Assembly: GCA_030252795.1 (NCBI GenBank)
Contig: CP127080.1
Coordinates: 1,686,501 to 1,750,500 of the forward strand
Origin: Porticoccaceae bacterium LTM1
GTDB lineage: Bacteria; Pseudomonadota; Gammaproteobacteria; Pseudomonadales; Porticoccaceae
Direction of reading: 5' to 3'
DNA length: 64,000 nucleotides
Part shown: positions 46,502-53,615 of the stretch, piece by piece
How the letters are laid out: each line of letters begins with the position of its first letter
How positions within the stretch are numbered: position 1 is the stretch's first letter
The notes under the pieces: generated by a model
Told to the model about the DNA's origin: nothing
Database searches by the model: none
The model's input: only the letters and a program-made list of their open reading frames with translations
Program-made: the position numbers and the translations under genes

Positions 46502-46576
46502 GCCCTTTACCCACCGGAACAGGCCAGCCCTCATATACCCACAAATCGGGCAAACCTGTTCCGGTAGGTAAAGGGC
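46502..46576 (-). repeat. Constant-loop hairpin, copy E
   Basis: The stem GCCCTTTACCCACCGGAACAGG pairs with its complement at 46555-46576 (one mismatch). On the - strand the loop core is CGATTTGTGGGTATATGAG, closed by GCC/GGC. Confidence 0.88.
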
Positions 46577-46618
46577 TCGCTTGGGTGCTATTGGGCGCTC
46601 ATCATCCCGCCCAAAGTA

Positions 46619-46694
46619 GCGCTTTCCCTGACCTGACAGGTCACGACGATTTGTCAGTATTATGAGGAGTGGCCTGTCAGGTCAGGGAAAGAGC
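46619..46694 (+). repeat. Constant-loop hairpin, copy F
   Basis: The stem GCTTTCCCTGACCTGACAGG pairs with CCTGTCAGGTCAGGGAAAG. The loop core is CGATTTGTCAGTATTATGAG. GTAG lies at the 5' foot. Confidence 0.88.
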
Positions 46695-46870
46695 GGGCTC
46701 GCTATTCAACAACTCATAACACAATAACCAAGATTGTCGCCTTCGACACCTAACGCGCTTTGCGCTTGAGTCTTCGTTCTGGTTTGATAATGGCGACACC
46801 ATGCTGGTGCGGTTTCAGTATCGAACCCAACTCCACATATACTCATAAATGGTTGATTTAGCCTTAACAA

Positions 46871-46915
46871 AGAACCATTTGTTCTAACAGCAACAAAAAT
46901 GAGACATGGGTCTCA
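46871..46915 (+). promoter_or_regulatory. Paired palindromes upstream of protease 1
   Basis: AGAACCATTTGTTCT (46871-46885, AGAAC-N5-GTTCT) and TGAGACATGGGTCTCA (46900-46915, TGAGAC-N4-GTCTCA) are spaced 14 bases apart. The same pair in the same order precedes protease 2 at 53258-53302, so they are likely operators of one shared regulator. The regulator is unknown. Confidence 0.6.
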
Positions 46916-46978
46916 AAACACCCCACCCTGATCACTTTTTGTCCAATTGGTCACCGTAATCACCCTACTATCGTTTAC

Positions 46979-47228
46979 TTATCCACAGGCAACTGGTTAA
47001 TATTCGACCACCTGATCGACTTGCAGTGATCAGGATTCTGATTTTGGGGTCCATGCCCCGCTGTTGTAATTCAGAAAAAAATGCAAAACGAAGTTGCTCT
47101 CTCGACGTAGCCATCTGGCAAAAATGTTGTGCCTCCACTCCTTTAAAGAGTCATGGGCGCCAGATGGAAAGAGATGAAGCTGTTGTATGCAGGTCAATAC
47201 CTGCCCGATGTAGCTTGGGGTGTTATAC
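46979..47228 (+). ncRNA. Structured 5' leader of protease 1
   Basis: About 250 bases, nearly identical to the leader of protease 2. Stems: CCTGATC/GATCAGG, GGGG/CCCC, CCATCTGGC/GCCAGATGG enclosing ACTC/GAGT, and AAGCT/AGCTT enclosing GCAGGT/ACCTGC. The last stem ends at the GGGGTG ribosome-binding site. Changes between the two copies fall in loops or keep pairing. A cis-regulatory RNA (riboswitch or protein-binding leader) is likely; the class is not recognised. It starts with a perfect DnaA-box-like TTATCCACA. Confidence 0.65.
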
Positions 47229-49424
47229 ATGAAAATTCGATCTGGCCTTTTGGCGGGCTGGCGCGCGGCTGCACGCCTGGTTTCCGCAAATGTTGTTCGC
47301 AAAACCTCTGTTTCAATATTTTCACTCGCGTTGCTCGCGCCTGCGGCACAAGCTCATGACCACGAACATGAGCAAAACGGCGTCGATTTCCGCTCTCATG
47401 TGATCAAACACTTCAGCGAGTCCAGCACTCTACAAAAGAAGCTGGTTGCCAAAAAGCTGACCCAAGGCAATGGTCGTTGGGCTGAGTTGAATGGCACTAT
47501 AGAAGTGTTTTACGAAGATCACAGCGATCAAAGCCACTCGCGTCTGGTTCAGTTTTTAACAACAGACCAAGGCGAGCGCATTCAGATTCTCACCAGCGAT
47601 GAACACCCCGCGTTTGCCAACGGCACTCAGGTAAATGCTCGCGGACTGCAGGTTGAAGATACAGATCAGGACCTGATCTACCTGGCTCTGGACCCGGAGT
47701 CCAGCAGCACAACCAGCACCTCAACGTCTTCCCTGGCCCAAACTACTGGTGATCAGAAAACCCTGACCATCATGGTGAATTTTAACGACAATACAAGTCA
47801 ACCGTTTACCAAAGCACAGGTGGAAAACGCTATATACACCGAGGTAAACCAGTACCTGTACGAAAACTCCTTCGGCAAACTGTCTATCAGCGGTGCAGTT
47901 ACCGGTTGGCACACCATCAATGTTTCCAGCACCAACTGCGACACCAATACGATTCGCAGCGCTGCCAATACTGCCGCCACAAACAGCGGATATAACATCG
48001 CCAATTATCAGCGCATCATGTACCTGTTCCCCAAGAACAGTTGCAGCTGGGCTGGCTATGCATCCGTTAGCGGCTCACCGTCGTATGTCTGGCTGAACGG
48101 AAAGATTGACATGCATACTGTCGGACACGAAATTGGCCACACTCTCGGTCTGATGCACGCTCATGCCCACGAAGCCGACAACGAGGTAATCTCAAACAAC
48201 GGTGTTACTTACGAATATGGTGACACCCTGGACATCATGGGTACCAAGCCAACCAACCTTAATGCTTTCAATATGGAGCTGTTGAACTGGTTTGATAACG
48301 GTGATGTCCAGCCAATTACCAACACCGGAAGCTATCAGCTGGATTCTTATGGCACTACCAGAAGCGGTCTGCCAAAAGCACTGCGCATCTCCCGTGGTAC
48401 TGACGCATCTGGTGCCGAACAGTGGATGTACCTGGAATATCGCACCGCTGTTGGCTACGACAGCATCATGGACAGCGACATCAACTACGACAGCGCCAAC
48501 TACAACAACGGTGTAGTGCTGCGTCTCGGTACCAATGGCAACAGCAACAGCAGCTTCCTGCTGGATGCTACGCCAAACAGCTCTTCTTTCTACGATTGGA
48601 CAGACACTGCCCTGGAAGCTGGAAACAGCTTTACCGACCCAAAAACCGGCACCACAATCACCGTAGTATCTGCTGATGGCAACCGCGCCACTGTTGATAT
48701 CAACCTGGGCAGTAGCAACCCGGATCCACTCCCGGTTTGTGAGCGTGCAGTACCGTCTGTATCCCTGCAAGCTATCAGCGGGACTACCGCTGCACCTGGC
48801 CAGGCACTCAGCTACCGCCTGACTGTTACCAACAATGACAGCTCAGAATGCAGCAATGCACAGTTCAATCTTGGCGCCGCCGTTCCATATGGCTGGAGCA
48901 AATCGCTGTCAAGCTCGCAAGTGACCCTTGCGCCGGGCAGCTCTTCAAATATTACTCTGTATGTAACCTCTTCCAGCACAGCACTGGATGGTGCCTACTC
49001 AATCAGTGGTAACGCTACACACAGCACTACTGGCAGCACTCGAACTGCAAGTGCCACTTACACTGTGAAGGCTCCTGTTACTTCAACAAACAGCGCGCCG
49101 ACAGCATTAAACGACTCAGCAAATACTCCGGAAAAAACTGCAGTGACAATTACTGTACTCGCTAACGACAGTGACCCGGATGGCGATGCAATCTCTGTAG
49201 TTGGCGTTAGCCAACCAAGTAAAGGCAGTGTTTCCATTAATTCAAATGGTACAGTGACCTACGTGCCTCCAAGAAAATTCACTGGTACGCAAACCTTCAG
49301 CTACACCATCAGTGATGGCAAAAAACAGGCAACCGCATCAGTAACGGTAACTGTTGCAAACTCCAGTGATGGATCTACTGGTGGTGGCGGCAAAGGTGGC
49401 GGCGGAAAAGGCGGTCGTAAATAA
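47229..49424 (+). CDS. Secreted M11 (gametolysin)-type metalloprotease 1
   Basis: A 731-residue exported protein. The signal peptide starts MKIRSGLLAGWRAAARL and ends AAQA, leaving a His-rich mature start HDHEHEQNG. A prodomain (about 40-160) includes NGTIEVFYEDHS. The metzincin catalytic site HEIGHTLGLMH lies at about residue 300, with a Met-turn in LDIMGTKP. After the catalytic domain come a NEW3/Ig-like domain (about 505-610, VTNNDSSECSNAQFNL), one cadherin-like/tandem-95 repeat (NDSDPDGDAISVVGV...FSYTISDG), and a Gly/Lys tail ending GGGGKGGGGKGGRK. Convergent with the surface protein at 49568-51790. The start is ATG 49 codons before AHDH, with GGGGTG upstream; the GTG at 47220 was rejected. 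Probable substrate: a surface protein, by context only. Confidence 0.85.
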   Translation: MKIRSGLLAGWRAAARLVSANVVRKTSVSIFSLALLAPAAQAHDHEHEQNGVDFRSHVIKHFSESSTLQKKLVAKKLTQGNGRWAELNGTIEVFYEDHSDQSHSRLVQFLTTDQGERIQILTSDEHPAFANGTQVNARGLQVEDTDQDLIYLALDPESSSTTSTSTSSLAQTTGDQKTLTIMVNFNDNTSQPFTKAQVENAIYTEVNQYLYENSFGKLSISGAVTGWHTINVSSTNCDTNTIRSAANTAATNSGYNIANYQRIMYLFPKNSCSWAGYASVSGSPSYVWLNGKIDMHTVGHEIGHTLGLMHAHAHEADNEVISNNGVTYEYGDTLDIMGTKPTNLNAFNMELLNWFDNGDVQPITNTGSYQLDSYGTTRSGLPKALRISRGTDASGAEQWMYLEYRTAVGYDSIMDSDINYDSANYNNGVVLRLGTNGNSNSSFLLDATPNSSSFYDWTDTALEAGNSFTDPKTGTTITVVSADGNRATVDINLGSSNPDPLPVCERAVPSVSLQAISGTTAAPGQALSYRLTVTNNDSSECSNAQFNLGAAVPYGWSKSLSSSQVTLAPGSSSNITLYVTSSSTALDGAYSISGNATHSTTGSTRTASATYTVKAPVTSTNSAPTALNDSANTPEKTAVTITVLANDSDPDGDAISVVGVSQPSKGSVSINSNGTVTYVPPRKFTGTQTFSYTISDGKKQATASVTVTVANSSDGSTGGGGKGGGGKGGRK

Positions 49425-49435
49425 TTACATCAATC

Positions 49436-49471
49436 AAAAAAAACAGGGCGACTATTCAGTCGCCCTGTTTG
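49436..49471. terminator. Terminator between protease 1 and surface protein 1
   Basis: ACAGGGCGACT pairs with AGTCGCCCTGT, with an A-run before and TTT after, so it can act in both directions. A second hairpin, GCTCCTTACTGAC/GTCAGTAAGGAGC, lies at 49498-49534 without a T-run. Confidence 0.88.
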
Positions 49472-49567
49472 CATTCCTAAAGTTTAAGAAAACTTCAGCT
49501 CCTTACTGACCGTAACTTTCTGTCAGTAAGGAGCATATTTCCTGCTCAAAAGAGCAGCCTACATCCA

Positions 49568-51790
49568 TCAGTTGGCTGGCTGCTGTTCGCAGTCCGGACA
49601 GGCCGGGCAGATCGGGCAACTGGCAGTATTGTCAGTTTGATCTGAATCCGTGATTATAGTACCTCCGGTGAAGGTGGTTTTCGCACCAACACTGGCTGTA
49701 TTCTGGAACTCCACGCTGCCTGGGTTAGTCAGGACATTGAGGATGTTGTTACCGTCCGGCAGGTAAGACTGCTTGAAGGTAGCACTTTCACCAACACCCA
49801 AACTACCGGTACAGGATGTGCCAGCCGTGCAGTCAAATGTCGGACCGGCAGTTTGTACTAGCTGCATCACATCGCTGTCACCTACCAGAACTTCGCTTAA
49901 TGCGGTGTCACCGGTATTGCTGACAGAGATAATGTTATGCACTCGAACAACTACCACTCCGCCCTGCTGGATCAACTCTACACCAGTTCCGCCACCAAAG
50001 TTGTCATCACACACTTTGTTCAACGTTACTGCAGGCGCAGGTGCAAATCCGCAATTGGCTGTTGCCATGGCAGAGACTGTATCAGAGGCGTTAAAGACAT
50101 TGGCGCCACTGGCAGTCACTGTATTGGAGTGGGACGTTGAAGTTGTACTGGTAGTACTACCAGAGAAGATCACCCGATGTCCCGGAGCCAGGACGTTGTC
50201 AAATGCAGCATCCACGGTACCGTTCTTATCGTGGTCCTCACCAGCGATGGTCAGTGAAATAACCGTATCACTTAACATCACATTATTGAGAGCCACATTA
50301 CCGGTATTCTCGGCATAACCTGAATCATCGCCACCGACTCCATCGAAGTCCTGATCAATACTGAATGTTGCTGTAGTACCATCAAAACTGGCTGTACAAG
50401 CCTTAAATACCGCTATTCCCGGTGTGCCAACTGCCGAGCAATCCGCTGTTGCTGTAGTACTGGCAACTGCTGGCTCATTAGTATCCAGGAATGTATCGAC
50501 GGTAATGGTGTCACTGAAGTCAAAGCCGGGAACCGATGTGGTATCCGACAAAGTCATGGTCGAATACATACCATCGAAAGACACGGTAACTCCTGGCCCA
50601 TGAGTGAATGAAATCATTCCCGTACCAATGCCGGTTAAGTCATCTGGAGCACCTGCGACTAACGCAATATCACCAGAGTCATCACACAGCAGGTCTGGAT
50701 CATTGTCTTCATTCACATCAATACATGCAGCAGTAAAGGTACTTCCCGCTTCACTGTCGGTTACTTGAGTAGTAACTGTCAGCGACCCGGAATTGGTAGT
50801 TGTACCATTGAAAACAATATTGGCACCATCACCTGATGAGTTGATTGCTGCAGAGCAGCTTTTCGATGCAGCAACACCACACAGATTGAATCCGCCACCG
50901 ACAAAGTCTTTCAACACCGCATCCACGGAGTGAGAAGAACGGGTTTCAGCGAGGAAGCTGGAGAAACAGCCAGACGCTTCCGGGAACAGCTCAGTGATAT
51001 TAATACCGCCTTCAAACAAACCATTAATTAAAATATCACTACCGCCACCTTTTGATACACGCGGCCAGAATGGAGTAACCAAACCAGAGTTTGAAACAGC
51101 ACAGGCAAGATCGTCCGCACCATTACATTCACCAAACTGACCAACAAATCTCAGGTTGGTATTGGCTGAGCCACCTTCTTCAGGATCCACAGTACCGTTG
51201 CCTTCATCCCAAACCCAAACATCCACATCAGGTATTGCACCACCTTGAGTGAACTCGGCAAGGATTAAAATGTCACCATTTTGGTGTTGTCCGGAGAAGC
51301 TTCCGTAATCTGGATCCTCTGGGTCATCAACGGGACCTACATCATCCTGGAAGAACCAGAAGCCCATTTGGGCAGTACCATTCACTGCAAAGCGATCTGC
51401 CATAAAGTAAATGATCAAATCGCCATCAGCATTTTGATATGCAGCCGCTGCGGCATCCGTCAAGTCATCCTTGGGCGGAACCGAACCGGTAGTAAATTGC
51501 CAACCTGGGATATCCAAATCATCCTTCGAGCCGCCACCAGTGAAAATCATATCGATCGAATTATCAATCGGGTCCGAGATTATCCCACCGGGGGATCCAT
51601 CTGTAACAGCATTGGCACTATCTGTTCCATTGGCAATATTTTCCCAGTCATCTGGCAATCCAGCTGGACTATCAGCAGCATTACCTTCCAACTCGAATAA
51701 GCCTTCATCATGCACCGCCCAGACTAATCCGGCCAACATACAGATGGCCAGCACATAGGGCGTGCTTGATATAAATCGTTTAAGGCACAT
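49568..51790 (-). CDS. Large secreted surface protein 1 (DUF11-like repeats)
   Basis: A 740-residue exported protein: signal peptide MCLKRFISSTPYVLAICMLA...VWA, mature start VHDEGLFELEGNA. The N-terminal domain (about 27-310) is shared with surface protein 2: DWENIANG, GSKDDLDIPGW, DLIIYFMADRFAVNG, GFWFFQDDVG, GQHQNGD, EGGINITELF, SSFLAETRSS and KDFVGGGFNLC. It is followed by two or three conserved-repeat (DUF11-like) Ig domains with SNTGDTALSEVLVGD, typical of cell-surface and sheath proteins. The C-terminus is Cys/Pro-rich: CPICPACPDCEQQPAN. No LPXTG or PEP-CTERM anchor. ATG 51790 has AGAGGT. It has a 1.1-kb leader with a candidate c-di-GMP riboswitch and faces protease 1. Confidence 0.82.
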   Translation of the reverse strand: MCLKRFISSTPYVLAICMLAGLVWAVHDEGLFELEGNAADSPAGLPDDWENIANGTDSANAVTDGSPGGIISDPIDNSIDMIFTGGGSKDDLDIPGWQFTTGSVPPKDDLTDAAAAAYQNADGDLIIYFMADRFAVNGTAQMGFWFFQDDVGPVDDPEDPDYGSFSGQHQNGDILILAEFTQGGAIPDVDVWVWDEGNGTVDPEEGGSANTNLRFVGQFGECNGADDLACAVSNSGLVTPFWPRVSKGGGSDILINGLFEGGINITELFPEASGCFSSFLAETRSSHSVDAVLKDFVGGGFNLCGVAASKSCSAAINSSGDGANIVFNGTTTNSGSLTVTTQVTDSEAGSTFTAACIDVNEDNDPDLLCDDSGDIALVAGAPDDLTGIGTGMISFTHGPGVTVSFDGMYSTMTLSDTTSVPGFDFSDTITVDTFLDTNEPAVASTTATADCSAVGTPGIAVFKACTASFDGTTATFSIDQDFDGVGGDDSGYAENTGNVALNNVMLSDTVISLTIAGEDHDKNGTVDAAFDNVLAPGHRVIFSGSTTSTTSTSHSNTVTASGANVFNASDTVSAMATANCGFAPAPAVTLNKVCDDNFGGGTGVELIQQGGVVVVRVHNIISVSNTGDTALSEVLVGDSDVMQLVQTAGPTFDCTAGTSCTGSLGVGESATFKQSYLPDGNNILNVLTNPGSVEFQNTASVGAKTTFTGGTIITDSDQTDNTASCPICPACPDCEQQPAN

Positions 51791-52131
51791 AACTAATTAC
51801 CTCTTGTTAAATTGATTCCTTCCAACTAAAACCAGATTCTTTCCTTGCCAACCGTCACCAAACCTGAAATACAGCATTAGTGGCGGCTTATCCCGATCGA
51901 AAGCAAGTCAAATACAACATGGTCAAAAACCTCATATTTTGAGTGTTCTTAAATGGTTTACTGACAAGTTGCAGAACCACCAATCACAGGACCGAAACTA
52001 CTGCATCCCTTGGATCAACCACTCCGACCTGACAGCTGACTGGTGGCCTGCACATACCTGTTTTTGGGGAGATGAAATGATGAGAGAGGGCTCTGAACGC
52101 GAACCTGGAAATGCTGTCCTATACTGAAGAA

Positions 52132-52239
52132 GCAGCCGCCCCTCCCGGCCCAAATTAAATCGGGCTGGGGATATTTATATCGCGACCAACGATCACTATC
52201 TGGCAGGATTATGAACCGTTAAAGCAGGGTGTCGGCTGC
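52132..52239 (-). ncRNA. Conserved structured leader element, copy 1
   Basis: On the - strand it runs from GCAGCCGACACCCTGC to GAGGGGCGGCTGC. The outer stem GCAGCCG/CGGCTGC plus ACCCT/AGGGG closes at least two internal hairpins, including GGCC/GGCC around an AT loop, with a central CGTTGG. A homologous element with the same ends lies at 61598-61703. It is 342 bases upstream of surface protein 1. Not recognised as a known RNA class. Confidence 0.65.
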
Positions 52240-52819
52240 GACCTTTCTCAGTAATTCAGGAATCCAATCTTCTGCTGATTACCGATTTAACTGCACAGTG
52301 GACAAATTTTTTAAAATCTATTCACTGAATAAATCAATGTAGAATCAGGCCCTCTCTATCACTAACACTCTCCTTCAGCCCAAATACCAGGCTGAACACT
52401 TTTAATGTGTACTGGGTGTCGATTTATTTTCAGGAATAAAAAGAAAGCTTTCGAAAGTGACATCGGACAGTAAGGCCGAAATAACACATGTAACCGAAAA
52501 CGCTACTCATCCAGTGAAACTAAATCCACAACCGTTAATTGCATCCCCATCGCATCAACAACTATGCGTAATTCACGTGATACATATTTCTTAACAATTT
52601 TTCTTCACTGGATCTGACTCAATGTTTCCGGTCGATTTCTGCAGGCCGAACGAGGGCAGCTTTTGATAACTGTATAAGTCACAAAAGTTTGTGATTACGG
52701 GGTGAGAAACTAACAGAAAGAACGAATTATCTGTTGGAACCTCACTGCTGCCTTACTCATCCATGATTCTGCCAAATGGCAATGGATGCAAAATCTACAT
52801 TGGGTAGATCCGATCCAAC

Positions 52820-52897
52820 GGCAGCTCGGCCAGCTTACGACAAATGTGAGGCCCCGGAGCTTTGTGCCCCTGGCTTTAGCCAGGTTTACCTTTTTCG
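52820..52897 (-). promoter_or_regulatory. Candidate c-di-GMP-I (GEMM) riboswitch, copy 1
   Basis: The - strand RNA reads GGUAAACC, hairpin CUGGC-UAAA-GCCAG, then GGGGCACAAAGCUCCGG, then GGCCU...GGCCGAGCUGCC. This follows the GEMM-I layout: GGxAAACC, GNRA-capped P1b, GACGCAAAGCC, CCGG-CCU, GCCG-GUUGCC. The closing P1 pairs GGUA with UGCC. One core base differs from consensus (ACGC becomes CAC), and the tetraloop is UAAA instead of GNRA. It lies about 15 bases after a predicted transcription start, at the 5' end of the surface protein 1 leader. Confidence 0.68.
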
Positions 52898-52910
52898 GTT
52901 GATCGACTTA

Positions 52911-52919
52911 GTTATAGCA
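52911..52919 (-). promoter_or_regulatory. Extended -10 promoter of surface protein 1
   Basis: TGCTATAAC on the - strand, conserved as TGCTATACC at the matching position of surface protein 2 (62307-62315). It is followed by CTAA and, about 20 bases later, by the riboswitch. About 50 bases upstream lies a perfect palindrome, ATGACCGGTCAT (52968-52979). Confidence 0.6.
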
Positions 52920-53257
52920 GTGGATTTAAATTTTTGCTCACAATTTCATGCTATTCAGTAAAAAAAAATGACCGGTCATCCTATCTGAACAGGGATAATT
53001 TAGTTTCAATGTAAACAGGATTTCTAAAGGAGTTTGATAGTGAAAAAGCAACGGAGATCACGCTTAAGCGGAGCTATTTAGGTCATAATCCAAAGGGCCG
53101 GGTGATAGCGAAATGCTGGAAGCCCTCCACTACCCGCCACGTATCTAATCCAATTATCTGGGCATACCAGTTTCCACATAACACCGGTATATGTGTGGCA
53201 TTCAGCCGTGAATTTCAATCCACTTATACCCGGAATATTGCAAAATTGCCCAAATCA

Positions 53258-53302
53258 AGAACCAATTGTTCTAAAAACGCCAAAAATGAGACATGAGTCT
53301 CA
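53258..53302 (+). promoter_or_regulatory. Paired palindromes upstream of protease 2
   Basis: AGAACCAATTGTTCT (53258-53272, perfect AGAAC-N5-GTTCT) and TGAGACATGAGTCTCA (53287-53302). Same pair, order and 14-base spacing as at 46871-46915. The base changes between copies fall in the palindrome centres. Confidence 0.6.
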
Positions 53303-53365
53303 AAAACACCTAATTTGGTCGTTTTTTATCCAACTGGTCACGGGAACAGGCCTATCTTCGTTTAC

Positions 53366-53615
53366 TTATCCACAGGCAACTGGTTAATATTCGACCACCT
53401 GATCGACTTGCAGTGATCAGGATTCTGATTTTTGGGGTCCATTCCCCGCTGTTGTAATTCAGAAGAAATGCAAAACGAAGTTGCTCTCTCGACGTAGCCA
53501 TCTGGCAAAAATGTTGTGCCTCCCCTCTTTTTAAGAGGTATGGGCGCTAGATGGAAAGAGATGAAGCTGTTGTATGCAGGTCAATACCTGCCCGATGTAG
53601 CTTGGGGTGTTTTAC
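53366..53615 (+). ncRNA. Structured 5' leader of protease 2
   Basis: Homologous to the leader at 46979-47228. The small inner hairpin is CCTC/GAGG where copy 1 has ACTC/GAGT, so the terminal pair is exchanged with pairing kept. The long stem CCATCTGG/CTAGATGG keeps pairing through a G-U. The TTATCCACA motif and the GCAGGTCAATACCTGC hairpin next to the ribosome-binding site are identical. Confidence 0.65.

Noticed and set aside
38641-46694. Integron attC sites as an explanation for the variable-stem hairpins
   Set aside because: attC sites conserve the outer R/L boxes (GTTRRRY) and vary in the middle; here the loop is constant and the stem varies. No integrase gene is present and the intervening genes are ordinary housekeeping genes.
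46979-46987. Replication origin suggested by a DnaA box
   Set aside because: Only one box per leader, no cluster, no dnaA/dnaN/gidA neighbours. Kept only as a minor observation.
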